64,000 nucleotides of DNA, taken from Chryseobacterium shigense (lineage in GTDB: Bacteria; Bacteroidota; Bacteroidia; Flavobacteriales; Weeksellaceae). The notes under the pieces were generated by a model. The model did no database searches. It had not been told where the DNA came from and worked only from the letters and a program-made list of their open reading frames with translations. Made by a program: the position numbers and the translations under genes. Each line of letters begins with the position of its first letter. The first letter of the stretch is position 1. The DNA lies in the NCBI RefSeq assembly GCF_014207845.1, contig NZ_JACHLC010000001.1, forward strand, positions 868,001-932,000, read 5' to 3'. Below, piece by piece: positions 41,579 to 50,349 of this stretch.

Positions 41579-43732
41579 ATGAAGAAAAAATTACTGACAA
41601 TTGCGGCATTGGCAATGGTTGCCGGCTTTAGTGTACAGGCACAGACTTTCTTATTCAATAAGAATTCGTCTTGGAGCTATAAAGATAATAACCAGGCACT
41701 GGCAGATACCTGGAAAGGCCAGACGTTTGATATTTCAGCATGGACCACAGGAAACGGGCCTCTTGGCTATGGAGATCCTGTAACCACTACAATAAGCTCA
41801 GGTCTTACGGCAGCTTATTTTGCCAAAGATTTAACCGTAGATCTTTCAACTCTTTCAGACAATATGGAACTTGGAGTGATGCGAGATGACGGTATTGTAG
41901 TCTATCTTAACGGAGTGGAAGTGGTAAGAGACAATATGCCTGCAGGTACTATTGCTTTCAATACTCCTTCAAGTACTACCATTGATGGCGCTGCAGAAAA
42001 TGTTTATAATATTTTCTCTATTCCTAAATCTAAATTTGTAAACGGAACCAACAGGATTTCCGTAGAACTTCATAACAGAACCGGAGCCAGCTCAGATCTC
42101 AGAATTGATGCCTATTTAAAGACAACGGCAACCGTTACACCCACTCCCGGTTGTACGGGAACGCATATCAGCTGCTTTACATCCATTGTTCCTACTGCAC
42201 AAACCAATAAACTGATTATTCCTGCTGAGCATAAATACCAGCTTATTTTAAAAGAGGGTGACAATTATACCGAAGGAGGCGGAATGGTAGGAGGCCAGAA
42301 CGACTTTACAGCTTATGTTGCCAAATCAGGAAGCAGTGCCAACGGATATCTTTCCGTGAACCATGAAACAAATCCGGGAGGGGTTACGATGGCTGAGGTT
42401 AGTTACAATGCTTCTACAAAGCTTTGGCAGTTGACAAGATCCAGAGCGGTAAGCTTCTCAGATCCTAGCCTGGTTCAGACAATCAGGAACTGTTCAGGTG
42501 GAGTAACTCCGTGGGGAACTGTTGTTACGGCAGAAGAGTCCGTTACTTCCAATGATGTGAACAATGATGGTTATAAAGATTATGGCTGGCTGGTGGAAAT
42601 AGATCCGGCTACCGCACAGGTGGTTTCCAAAAACACAGACGGATCAAAAGGAAAGCTATGGCAGATGGGTATTATGAACCACGAGAATGTGGTGGTAAAC
42701 AATGAAGGAACTACAGCTTATTATGGAGAAGACGGAGGAACCCACATGGTTTATAAATATGTGATGGATACCCCTAATGATCTTTCTTCAGGAAATCTTT
42801 ATGTATTGAAACTTGACCAGGGATTAACCACTGCCGGAGATCCGGTTGGAACTACAGCCACATGGGTGCAGGTTCCGAATAAGGTTAAAGCAGACCAGAA
42901 TAATACGACAACTCTTGCCCAGTCACTGGGAGGAACAAGATTCAATGGAGTGGAAGATGTTGACATTAGCCCACTGGACGGAAAGATTTATTTTACAGCA
43001 AAGGGATTAGACAGAATTTACCGTCTTCAGGATAACGGAACAACAGCTTCCCAGGTTGAAACCTTTGCAGGAGGTGCTTCCACAGCATATTCTTTCAATA
43101 CGCCACAAGGCATGAAAACCGAAGCATGGGGTGACGGAAACGATAATCTTACCTTCGATGAGCTGGGGAACCTTTGGGTACTTCAGGATGGTGGGAAAAA
43201 TTACATCTGGGTAATTGCTCCGGATCATACACAGGCTAATCCTAAAGTGAGACTGTTCGCTTCGATGCCGGCAGGATCGGAGCCTACAGGTCTTACCTTT
43301 ACTCCTGATCATAAATTCGGTTTCTTCTCGATCCAGCATCCGGATGGTACCATTGCTACAGATGTTGATGCTACAGGGAATACCATTGATTACAGAGGAA
43401 AATCGGCCACCATTGTTATTGCTTTAAAACAAAACCTGGGAACAGCGGGTGCTTTAGGAACTATCGAAAACCAAAATGCAGAAAATACAGTTGAGGTTGC
43501 TCCAAATCCTACTTCAGGAATCGTCAAAATCAATTCACCGAAAGGATTGAAAGATATTTCGGTAACTGCGTATAGCATGGATGGAAAAATTGTTTTTACC
43601 AAGAAATTCAGCGGAGTAAACAGATCATTGGATCTTGATTTTACCCATCAGCTGGAATCTTCCCGAATCCTGATGCTGAATATTGAAGCAGAAGGCGGTT
43701 TCCAGAAGACTGTGAAATTATTAAAAAAATAA
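41579..43732 (+). CDS. Secreted PhoX-like phosphatase with T9SS tail
   Basis: 717 residues. Order: signal peptide (MKKKLLTIAALAMVAGFSVQAQ), a beta-sandwich domain of about 160 residues (SWSYKDNNQALADTWKGQTF, LSDNMELGVMRDDGIVVYLN), a PhoX/DUF839 propeller (about 200-620; VNHETNPGGVTMAEVSYN, VTAEESVTSNDVNNDGY, FNGVEDVDISPLDGKIYF), and a type A T9SS tail (VEVAPNPTSGIVKINSPKG). PhoX enzymes are calcium/iron phosphatases; activity is a family inference. The sandwich resembles domains often joined to phosphoesterases in Bacteroidetes. Surface attachment or release by the type IX system is expected. Confidence 0.87.
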   Translation: MKKKLLTIAALAMVAGFSVQAQTFLFNKNSSWSYKDNNQALADTWKGQTFDISAWTTGNGPLGYGDPVTTTISSGLTAAYFAKDLTVDLSTLSDNMELGVMRDDGIVVYLNGVEVVRDNMPAGTIAFNTPSSTTIDGAAENVYNIFSIPKSKFVNGTNRISVELHNRTGASSDLRIDAYLKTTATVTPTPGCTGTHISCFTSIVPTAQTNKLIIPAEHKYQLILKEGDNYTEGGGMVGGQNDFTAYVAKSGSSANGYLSVNHETNPGGVTMAEVSYNASTKLWQLTRSRAVSFSDPSLVQTIRNCSGGVTPWGTVVTAEESVTSNDVNNDGYKDYGWLVEIDPATAQVVSKNTDGSKGKLWQMGIMNHENVVVNNEGTTAYYGEDGGTHMVYKYVMDTPNDLSSGNLYVLKLDQGLTTAGDPVGTTATWVQVPNKVKADQNNTTTLAQSLGGTRFNGVEDVDISPLDGKIYFTAKGLDRIYRLQDNGTTASQVETFAGGASTAYSFNTPQGMKTEAWGDGNDNLTFDELGNLWVLQDGGKNYIWVIAPDHTQANPKVRLFASMPAGSEPTGLTFTPDHKFGFFSIQHPDGTIATDVDATGNTIDYRGKSATIVIALKQNLGTAGALGTIENQNAENTVEVAPNPTSGIVKINSPKGLKDISVTAYSMDGKIVFTKKFSGVNRSLDLDFTHQLESSRILMLNIEAEGGFQKTVKLLKK

Positions 43733-43745
43733 ATTATTAATACTT

Positions 43746-43784
43746 GTTTCGGGGGGCGGCGGCTTTGCCGCCGCCCCCCGAAAC
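43746..43784. repeat. 18-bp perfect GC-rich hairpin just upstream of the LRR gene
   Basis: GTTTCGGGGGGCGGCGGC, loop TTT, then its exact complement. The arm is almost all G+C apart from GTTT in an AT-rich genome and has no T tail on either side. It ends 8 bp before the LRR start codon, so it would occupy the ribosome site of that mRNA. It may also end the PhoX transcript or be a REP-type element. Confidence 0.75.
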
Positions 43785-43792
43785 TTATCCTT

Positions 43793-44692
43793 ATGAAAAA
43801 GTTTATCCTGTTTATTTCTATTCTTTCCCTTTGTCTGGTTAAGGCACAGATCGACCCTGTAAAATATCCTACGTTTACCAGTATTGATGAAGCATTGAAC
43901 AGCAAAAAAACTGTTTACAGTATGAGCTTCAGGGAAAAGGGACTTTTTAACCTTCCTCCACAGATCTCAAAACTGGAATCTTTATTTTTCCTGAATATTA
44001 TGGGAAATAAGCTTGAAAAGATGGATCAGGAGATTTTTGATCTGACTGAGCTGGAAATTCTGAATGTGAATGAAAACAGCATCAAATATATTCCCGATGA
44101 AATAAAGAACCTGAAAAAGCTTCACACTTTCTCAATGAACCTTAACAGCCTGACAAGCATCAACCCTAATTTGGCAAAGCTCCAGAACTTAAAAGCGGTT
44201 CATTTTGATGCCAATAACCTCAATGTATTTCCGGAAGCATTGATGGAAATTCCTGCTCTGGAAGAAATCAATCTCCAGGGAAACCAGATCAGTATCATTG
44301 CTGACCGTTTATACAGAATCAAAAACCTGAAATTTCTAAACCTGTCTGGAAATCAGATTAACGATCTGGGAAATCTTTCCTTTCCTAAAAATTTAAAATA
44401 TCTTGAATTACAGCAGAATGCCATTGTAAACCTTCCTGAAAACCTGTTCAGGGCCAAAAATCTTGAATTCCTGGATGCAAGCAGCAATCATATTACAGAA
44501 ATATCCCCGGAAATAAAAGGATTTAAAAATATAGTCAGTATGAATCTGGCCAACAATAAATTAAAAGATCTTCCGGTAGAGATAGGACAGCTGAAAAAGC
44601 TTAAAACCCTAATTCTTACAGGAAACCCCATAGAAAAAGCAAAGATTGAGCGATTAAAAAACCTGCTGCCGGAAACCCGGATCTATTTCTAG
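43793..44692 (+). CDS. Secreted leucine-rich-repeat protein
   Basis: 299 residues. The signal peptide MKKFILFISILSLCLVKAQ is followed by a short cap and about nine LRR units of 22-24 residues of the form LxxLxLxxNxIxxLPxxI (for example LEILNVNENSIKYIPDEIK and LKFLNLSGNQINDLG). No enzymatic domain and no T9SS tail, so it is probably periplasmic or outer-membrane associated and binds proteins. The mRNA begins with, or runs through, the hairpin at 43746. Its stop is 2 bp from the convergent SUI1 gene. Confidence 0.88.
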   Translation: MKKFILFISILSLCLVKAQIDPVKYPTFTSIDEALNSKKTVYSMSFREKGLFNLPPQISKLESLFFLNIMGNKLEKMDQEIFDLTELEILNVNENSIKYIPDEIKNLKKLHTFSMNLNSLTSINPNLAKLQNLKAVHFDANNLNVFPEALMEIPALEEINLQGNQISIIADRLYRIKNLKFLNLSGNQINDLGNLSFPKNLKYLELQQNAIVNLPENLFRAKNLEFLDASSNHITEISPEIKGFKNIVSMNLANNKLKDLPVEIGQLKKLKTLILTGNPIEKAKIERLKNLLPETRIYF

Positions 44693-44694
44693 AT

Positions 44695-45018
44695 CTATCC
44701 GCCGACTCTTTTGGTTTTATATCCCATTTCTTTAAGGATATTCATTATTTTGTCACGGTTATCGCCCTGAATAATGATCGTTCCGTCTTTCTCCGAACCG
44801 CCTATTCCCAAGGTGGTTTTTATTTTTTTAGAGACTTTCTTTAAATCTTCTTCACTGCCTTCCCAGCCTTCAACAATCGTTACAGGCTTGCCGTTTCTGC
44901 CTTTTTTCTCAAATTTGCACACCAAAGGCTCTTTCTGCTTGAATTCTTCTTCAGGCATTTCAAAATCCTGCTCTTCATGTTCAGGAAAAAGGTTTTTTAA
45001 CTGATCTCGTAAATCCAT
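44695..45018 (-). CDS. SUI1/eIF1-like translation factor (YciH family)
   Basis: 107 residues. The C-terminal two thirds are an SUI1 domain: VCKFEKKGRNGKPVTIVEGW, SKKIKTTLGIGGSEKDGTI and IIQGDNRDKIMNILKEMGYK, with the lysine/glycine motif of bacterial YciH. The N-terminal 30 residues are acidic and probably disordered. In E. coli YciH affects initiation fidelity under stress; the role here is family-based. The -7 element lies so close that the mRNA may have no leader. Confidence 0.92.
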   Translation of the reverse strand: MDLRDQLKNLFPEHEEQDFEMPEEEFKQKEPLVCKFEKKGRNGKPVTIVEGWEGSEEDLKKVSKKIKTTLGIGGSEKDGTIIIQGDNRDKIMNILKEMGYKTKRVGG

Positions 45019-45022
45019 AAAG

Positions 45023-45030
45023 CAAAATTA
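45023..45030 (-). promoter_or_regulatory. -7 element very close to the SUI1 start (possible leaderless mRNA)
   Basis: TAATTTTG on the minus strand ends 4 bp before the ATG, so transcription would begin at or next to the A of the start codon. Confidence 0.45.
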
Positions 45031-45144
45031 AAAAGATTTACCGAATTAATGAATGGAAATAATAAATGAAATTTCAATTTTTAAAAACAACAACGGAATT
45101 GAATAAAAAAATCTATGAAAATTAGGACTCAACATAAGTTTTTA

Positions 45145-45152
45145 TAGTTTTG
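45145..45152 (+). promoter_or_regulatory. -7 promoter element of the metalloprotease gene
   Basis: TAGTTTTG matches TAnnTTTG. Transcription would begin near 45158, so the in-frame TTG at 45158 cannot be a start; ATG 45185 is. Confidence 0.6.
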
Positions 45153-45184
45153 ACCGTTTGATAGAATATTTAAAAAAAACTAAT

Positions 45185-46114
45185 ATGAGAACCAGATACA
45201 TTTTTGCATTCCTATTTTTAGCTTTTGGAATTACCAAAGCTCAGACAGGTTTCTCCGGCGACCCGTTAAACGCGGTAATTGAAACTAAAGATACAGACCG
45301 CTTCTGGAAAGCATTCGATATAATGGAAACCTCTAAACAAAATCCTTTTACAGAATATATCAGAAACGGATCTCCGGGTGTAAAAGGTTTTATGGAATAC
45401 AGGATCATCAATGCAGATTCATTATATACAATGGTAAAAAAGAGAAAAGAAGATTATCTCAAAAGTCGCAATGTTCTGGCCGGAATCAATCAGAAAGAAA
45501 GAAGAATCAGAGCTGTTTACAGTGCCTTGAAATATTGGTATCCGCAAGCTAAATTTCCACCTATATATTTTGTATACGGAAGATTTAATACCGGAGGAAC
45601 GTTTTCTAAAGACGGAATTATGATTGGGACGGAAACCCTTCAGAATCTGGATGGCATTGTTGGGCTTGCCTCTCATGAATTGATCCATTTTCAACAGGAT
45701 ATCAAAGGAAATGATAACCTGTTAAAATATACAATAAGTGAAGGAAGTGCAGATTTTATCAGTGAATTGGTATCCGGAGAAACTAATAACAGCCCGTTTT
45801 ATAAATATGGAGAAGCCCACTCTGATAAATTATATAGGGAATTTGTAACTGTGCTCAAGAAGAAGGACCCTACAGACTGGCTTTACGGAACCAGTAAAAA
45901 AGATGACCGCCCCAACGATCTGGGATACTGGATGGGATATAAAATTTCTGAGGCTTATTTCAGGAAGCAAGCAGATAAGCATAAAGCTATTCACGATATT
46001 TTAAATATTCAGGATCCTCTTCTGTTTCTGAAAGAAAGTGCCTTTCTGGACCAGTACATCAGAGAATATGCAAAGAAAAATAATATGAAATTCGAAGACT
46101 TTTTTAAAGAATAA
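45185..46114 (+). CDS. Secreted gluzincin-type metalloprotease (DUF2268-like)
   Basis: 309 residues from ATG 45185, which opens a signal peptide (MRTRYIFAFLFLAFGITKAQ). The zinc motif H-E-L-I-H is in GLASHELIHFQQDIKG, and the third ligand is likely the Glu of SEGSADFISELV about 25 residues later, the gluzincin spacing. This fits the DUF2268 group of predicted zinc proteases. The rest is helical (GYWMGYKISEAYFRKQADKH). No T9SS tail, so periplasmic is the likely site. Substrate unknown. Confidence 0.82.
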   Translation: MRTRYIFAFLFLAFGITKAQTGFSGDPLNAVIETKDTDRFWKAFDIMETSKQNPFTEYIRNGSPGVKGFMEYRIINADSLYTMVKKRKEDYLKSRNVLAGINQKERRIRAVYSALKYWYPQAKFPPIYFVYGRFNTGGTFSKDGIMIGTETLQNLDGIVGLASHELIHFQQDIKGNDNLLKYTISEGSADFISELVSGETNNSPFYKYGEAHSDKLYREFVTVLKKKDPTDWLYGTSKKDDRPNDLGYWMGYKISEAYFRKQADKHKAIHDILNIQDPLLFLKESAFLDQYIREYAKKNNMKFEDFFKE

Positions 46115-46226
46115 CTTTTTGTTTGAAGACCGCAGAGAATTCATGATTCTTAAATGATCTGCCGAGGTTCCTGATCCACATCAATAAATTTCAGACTTCA
46201 AATTCTTTCATTCATCCGAAATTAGG

Positions 46227-46234
46227 TAAATTTG
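46227..46234 (+). promoter_or_regulatory. -7 promoter element of gpmI
   Basis: TAAATTTG matches TAnnTTTG and ends 21 bp before the ATG at 46256. Confidence 0.55.
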
Positions 46235-46255
46235 TGTAACAAAAAGTTATAGAAA

Positions 46256-47797
46256 ATGTCAAAAAAAGCAATATTAGCAATCCTTGACGGATGGGGACTG
46301 GGAACAAATCCTGAGGTTTCTGCCCTGGATAAAGCAAACACTCCATTTATAGACAGCTGTTACCAAAAATTTCCACATACAACACTTGAAGCCAGTGGCC
46401 TGGCAGTAGGGCTTCCCGCAGGACAGATGGGGAATTCTGAAGTAGGACATATGAATTTAGGAGCTGGAAGGGTAGTCTACCAGAACCTTGTGAAACTTAA
46501 CATGGCTGTTGAAAACGGAACACTTGGACAGCAGCAGGTCATTCAGGATGCTTTCGAATATGCTAAAAGAGAAAATAAAAAATTACACTTTATAGGATTG
46601 GTTTCCAATGGAGGAGTACATTCACATATCAATCACCTGAAAGGTTTACTTACCGCTGCACATGAATTCGGACTGGATGAAAATGTTTTTGTGCATGCAT
46701 TTACAGACGGGAGAGACTGTGATCCGCATTCAGGATTAGGTTTTATAGAAGAACTGCAGGATCATATGCAGAAGACAGTGGGAAAACTGGCAACCGTAAT
46801 CGGCAGATATTACGCAATGGACCGTGATAAAAGATGGGAACGTGTAAAATTGGCCTATGATGCCATGGTAGAAGGTATCGGGCTTCAAACGACAGATGCA
46901 CTGGCCGCTATAAAAGATTCCTATAATAATAATGTGACTGATGAATTCTTAAAACCCATTATTTTAGTCAATACAACAGCAACAGGAAATATTGTTCCCG
47001 TAGCAAAAATCATAAACGATGATGTAGTAATCTGCTTCAATTTCCGTACGGACAGAGGACGTGAGATCACGGAAGTTCTTTGCCAGAAAGATTTCCCGGA
47101 GTTCTTTATGCATAAACTGGACCTTCATTATATTACTTTAACAAACTACGACAAAACTTTCCAGAATGTACAGGTTGTTTTTGATGAAGAAGTTTTGAAA
47201 GAAACAATGGGAGAAATTCTCGAAAGAAATGGCAAAACACAGATAAGAATTGCTGAAACAGAGAAATATCCTCACGTAACCTTCTTCTTTTCGGGAGGAA
47301 GAGAAGAGGAATTTACAGGAGAAAGAAGACTTCTTTGCCCAAGTCCGAAAGATGTTCCTACCTACGATCTGAAGCCGGAAATGTCAGCTTACGATATTAC
47401 AAATGCTATTGTTCCCGAACTGGAAAATGAAACCGCTGATTTTATCTGTCTGAATTTCGCCAATACAGATATGGTAGGTCATACAGGAGTTTTTGAAGCA
47501 GCCGTAAAAGCAGCCGAAACCGTAGATAAATGCATTGAAAAAGTGGCAACCACTGCTTATGAGCACGGATATGCCGTATTTATTTTAGCTGACCACGGAA
47601 ATTCAGACGTAATGATCAATCCGGATGGTACACCAAATACACAGCATTCTACGAATCTTGTGCCGTTTATTGTCATGGATAAAGATCACACATGGAATTT
47701 AAAACCCGGAAAACTGGGCGATGTAGCTCCAACTATCCTGAAAGTAATGGGTGTTGAAGTTCCGGAAATTATGACAGGAGATATTTTAGTTAGTTAA
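46256..47797 (+). CDS. gpmI: 2,3-bisphosphoglycerate-independent phosphoglycerate mutase
   Basis: Glycolytic/gluconeogenic interconversion of 3- and 2-phosphoglycerate through a phosphoserine intermediate, with manganese. 513 residues, the family length. The metal-binding opening AILDGWG, the nucleophile Ser61 in GQMGNSEVGHMNLGAGR, the lid segment HAFTDGRDCDPHS, and metal ligands in CLNFANTDMVGHTG and ILADHGNSDVM are all present. Monocistronic with its own promoter and terminator. Confidence 0.97.
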   Translation: MSKKAILAILDGWGLGTNPEVSALDKANTPFIDSCYQKFPHTTLEASGLAVGLPAGQMGNSEVGHMNLGAGRVVYQNLVKLNMAVENGTLGQQQVIQDAFEYAKRENKKLHFIGLVSNGGVHSHINHLKGLLTAAHEFGLDENVFVHAFTDGRDCDPHSGLGFIEELQDHMQKTVGKLATVIGRYYAMDRDKRWERVKLAYDAMVEGIGLQTTDALAAIKDSYNNNVTDEFLKPIILVNTTATGNIVPVAKIINDDVVICFNFRTDRGREITEVLCQKDFPEFFMHKLDLHYITLTNYDKTFQNVQVVFDEEVLKETMGEILERNGKTQIRIAETEKYPHVTFFFSGGREEEFTGERRLLCPSPKDVPTYDLKPEMSAYDITNAIVPELENETADFICLNFANTDMVGHTGVFEAAVKAAETVDKCIEKVATTAYEHGYAVFILADHGNSDVMINPDGTPNTQHSTNLVPFIVMDKDHTWNLKPGKLGDVAPTILKVMGVEVPEIMTGDILVS

Positions 47798-47816
47798 AAT
47801 TCAATAATATTGTCCG

Positions 47817-47851
47817 AAAAATGCCGTTAGAATATAGATGGCGGCATTTTT
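47817..47851 (+). terminator. Terminator of gpmI
   Basis: AAAAATGCCG pairs with CGGCATTTTT around 15 bases; the A/T flanks make it work in both directions. Confidence 0.8.
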
Positions 47852-47910
47852 GCATGATTTATATCAGTAATCGTGAATTTGTTATTATGCTGCAAATAAT
47901 AAATAAATCA

Positions 47911-47918
47911 TATCTTTG
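47911..47918 (+). promoter_or_regulatory. -7 promoter element of the acyl-ACP desaturase gene
   Basis: TATCTTTG is a perfect TAnnTTTG, ending 23 bp before the ATG at 47942. Confidence 0.6.
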
Positions 47919-47941
47919 CAATTTAAAATCCATATAGTAAG

Positions 47942-48919
47942 ATGTATCAAAAGCTTGTCAGAAAAGAAGTAATGGGAATATTGGAAAAGGAGGTGAGTTC
48001 TTTTCTGGATAAATTTTTAACTCCGATTGAAAAAATATGGCAGCCTTCTGACTACCTGCCTGATCCATCCAGCTCAGATTTTAAATATGATCTGGAAGAA
48101 ATCCAAACCTTTGCACGTGAAATGCCTTACGATCTTTTTGTAACATTGATCGGAGACTGTATCACTGAAGAAGCATTACCTTCTTATGAATCATGGTTAA
48201 TGGGCGTTGAAGGAATTGACCAGGAAGAAAAAATAGGCTGGACCAACTGGGTAAGAGCATGGACTGCTGAAGAAAACAGACACGGAGACCTTCTGAACAA
48301 ATATCTTTACCTGTGTGGAAGAGTAAATATGAGAGAAGTGGAAATCACTACTCAATACCTTATTAACGACGGTTTCGATTTGGGAACAAGTATGGACCCT
48401 TATAGAAACTTTGTTTATACAAGCTTCCAGGAAACAGCGACCAATATTTCTCACCGTAGGGTAGGAACCCTGGCAAAACAATCAGGAAACGGAAAACTGG
48501 CCAAAATGTGTGGGGTAATTGCCGCAGATGAAGCCAGACACGCTAAAGCTTACAAGCATTTCGTTGCCAAGATCCTTGAAATAGATCCATCTGAAATGAT
48601 TCTTGCGTTTGAAGACATGATGCGTAAGAAAATTGTGATGCCGGCACACTTAATGAGACAATCCGGGCAGAAAGCCGGAGAGCTTTGGGGACATTTTTCA
48701 GATGCGGCCCAAAGATGCATGGTATACACCGGAAACGACTACATCAATATTTTATCAGACCTACTGGATGAATGGAAAATTGAACACGTAAAAGGACTTA
48801 CTGAAAAAGCTGAAAAAGCTCAGGAATACCTTATGAAACTTCCTGCAAGACTACAGAAAATTACTGACAGGGTAGCCACACCGGATCTGCAGTTCCAGTT
48901 TAATTGGGTGAAAAGTTAA
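47942..48919 (+). CDS. Acyl-ACP desaturase (soluble di-iron)
   Basis: 325 residues of the stearoyl-ACP 9-desaturase family, inserting a double bond in acyl-ACP with O2 and ferredoxin. Di-iron ligands are seen as ITEEALPSYESW, TAEENRHGDLLN (E-x2-H) and a second ADEARHAKAYKHF (E-x2-H). No signal peptide or membrane span. It is the aerobic route to unsaturated fatty acids; the ferredoxin at 1942 is a possible electron donor, but nothing here links them. Monocistronic with promoter and terminator. Confidence 0.94.
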   Translation: MYQKLVRKEVMGILEKEVSSFLDKFLTPIEKIWQPSDYLPDPSSSDFKYDLEEIQTFAREMPYDLFVTLIGDCITEEALPSYESWLMGVEGIDQEEKIGWTNWVRAWTAEENRHGDLLNKYLYLCGRVNMREVEITTQYLINDGFDLGTSMDPYRNFVYTSFQETATNISHRRVGTLAKQSGNGKLAKMCGVIAADEARHAKAYKHFVAKILEIDPSEMILAFEDMMRKKIVMPAHLMRQSGQKAGELWGHFSDAAQRCMVYTGNDYINILSDLLDEWKIEHVKGLTEKAEKAQEYLMKLPARLQKITDRVATPDLQFQFNWVKS

Positions 48920-48947
48920 GTTCATATCTTTTAAATTATAAAAACTT

Positions 48948-48979
48948 AAGAGTGCCATCGTTTTCGGCACTCTTTTTAT
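48948..48979 (+). terminator. Terminator of the desaturase gene
   Basis: AAGAGTGCC (48948-48956) pairs with GGCACTCTT (48966-48974), then T residues. It ends only 5 bp before the promoter of the next gene. Confidence 0.85.
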
Positions 48980-48983
48980 TTCT

Positions 48984-48991
48984 TATCTTTG
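48984..48991 (+). promoter_or_regulatory. -7 promoter element of the HAD phosphatase gene
   Basis: TATCTTTG matches TAnnTTTG and ends 20 bp before ATG 49012. The in-frame upstream start at 48904 is ruled out because it would precede both this site and the terminator. Confidence 0.65.
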
Positions 48992-49011
48992 CAAAGCTAA
49001 AAAAGAACAAA

Positions 49012-49443
49012 ATGTTAAATAATAAAAAAATTGCCGTTGATTTTGATGGAACCATCGTGGATGATGCGTATCCGGCAATTGGAAAAGCTAAGATTTTCGC
49101 TTTCGAAACATTAAAAAAACTTCAGGCAGAAGGATACAGATTGATCCTCTGGACATATAGACACGGAAAAACCTTAGATGAAGCTGTAGAATTCTGCAGA
49201 CAGAACGGGTTGGAATTTTATGCAGTAAACTCCAGCTTTGAAGGAGAAGTTTTCGATTCAGGAAACCAATCCAGAAAACTGGATGCAGACTGGTTCATTG
49301 ATGACAGGAATTTAGGAGGGTTTCCAGGCTGGGGAGAAATCTATAATATTATCCAGGACAGAATAGAATTCCGTGTAGAAGGAAAAGAAGTTCTGGCTTA
49401 TTCAAAACTTAAAAAAGAAAAGAAAAAAGGACTTTTCTGGTAG
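49012..49443 (+). CDS. Small HAD-type phosphatase (BT0820-like)
   Basis: 143 residues from ATG 49012, fixed by the promoter and the terminator just upstream. HAD motif I is IAVDFDGTIVDDAYP (both Asp present), motif II is LILWTYRHGKTLDEA (Thr at the hydroxyl position), and motif IV is ADWFIDDRNLGGFPG. A cap domain is absent, as in the minimal BT0820-type proteins of Bacteroidetes. Substrate unknown. The map gene follows after a 96-bp gap filled with 8-bp repeats. Confidence 0.88.
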   Translation: MLNNKKIAVDFDGTIVDDAYPAIGKAKIFAFETLKKLQAEGYRLILWTYRHGKTLDEAVEFCRQNGLEFYAVNSSFEGEVFDSGNQSRKLDADWFIDDRNLGGFPGWGEIYNIIQDRIEFRVEGKEVLAYSKLKKEKKKGLFW

Positions 49444-49470
49444 AAAAAATAATATAATAATTCAGCAGTA

Positions 49471-49543
49471 TAACAATGTAGCAATAATGTATTGATAAAT
49501 TGTTAGACTGGTACATTTATACATTGGTAAATTAATACAATGA
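49471..49543. repeat. Tract of degenerate 8-bp repeats upstream of map
   Basis: Nine units in near-perfect 8-bp register: TAACAATG, TAGCAATA, (A)TGTATTGA, TAAATTGT, TAGACTGG, TACATTTA, TACATTGG, TAAATTAA, TACAATGA. The last contains the map start codon. Consensus is near TACATTGG. A related tract lies at 62631-62698. Confidence 0.7.
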
Positions 49544-50349
49544 TTCAATTAAAAACAATAGAGGAACTCCGTTTGATGAAGGAGAGCGCACACCTGGTTT
49601 CAAAAACACTGGGAATGCTTGCAAAAGAAATAAAACCGGGAATCAATACTTTATATCTTGATAAATTAGCCCATGATTTTATTAAAGATCACGGTGCAGA
49701 ACCGGCTTTCTTAGGATATGGCGGTTTCCCGAATTCTTTATGTATTTCTCCGAATGAGCAGGTTGTTCACGGTTTTCCCAATAATGACATTATAAAAGAA
49801 GGAGATGTCCTTTCTGTGGACTGTGGAGTTATTCTTAACGGCTTTGTGGGAGATCACGCCTATACATTTGAAATTGGAGAAGTAAAACCAGAGGTTAAAA
49901 AATTGCTTCAGGTAACTAAAGAATCCCTTTACAAAGGAATTGAACAGTGTGTGAGAGGAAAAAGAATAGGGGATATTTCCCATGCAATCCAGTCGCACTG
50001 TGAAAAAGAAGGCTATGGTGTAGTAAAAGAGCTTGTAGGGCATGGTCTTGGAAGACAGATGCATGAAGATCCACAGGTTCCGAATTACGGAAGGCAGGGA
50101 AGCGGAAAAGTGATCAAAGACGGCCTTGCCATTGCTATTGAACCGATGGTAAATATGGGTACTGAAAAAGTAAAATTCCATAATGACGGCTGGACAGTAA
50201 CTACGCTGGATAACCTGCCTTCCGCACACTTTGAGCATGATGTAGCGGTGATCAACGGGAAACCGGTATTGCTTTCTACATTTAAATATGTTTATGAAGC
50301 CCTGGGTATCGTAAGTGATGAAGAAAAGCCATTCCAACTGGATTTTTAA
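49540..50349 (+). CDS. map: Type I methionine aminopeptidase
   Basis: Removes the initiator Met from new proteins. 269 residues without the N-terminal zinc finger of eukaryotic forms, as usual for bacteria. The five metal ligands are in place: Asp in SVDCGVILNG, Asp in VGDHAYTFE, His in GHGLGRQMHED, Glu in IAIEPMVNMG, and Glu in the SAHFEHDVAVI segment. The stop overlaps the methyltransferase start in TAATG, so both are translated together. The 5' flank is the 8-bp repeat tract; no promoter box was seen there. Confidence 0.96.
   Translation: MIQLKTIEELRLMKESAHLVSKTLGMLAKEIKPGINTLYLDKLAHDFIKDHGAEPAFLGYGGFPNSLCISPNEQVVHGFPNNDIIKEGDVLSVDCGVILNGFVGDHAYTFEIGEVKPEVKKLLQVTKESLYKGIEQCVRGKRIGDISHAIQSHCEKEGYGVVKELVGHGLGRQMHEDPQVPNYGRQGSGKVIKDGLAIAIEPMVNMGTEKVKFHNDGWTVTTLDNLPSAHFEHDVAVINGKPVLLSTFKYVYEALGIVSDEEKPFQLDF

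Noticed and set aside
45158..45184. TTG start nine codons ahead of the metalloprotease ATG.
   Set aside because: It coincides with the predicted transcription start and would bury the signal peptide.
48904..49011. Upstream extension of the HAD phosphatase into the end of the desaturase gene.
   Set aside because: It would cross the terminator at 48948 and the promoter at 48984; HAD motif I lies just after ATG 49012.
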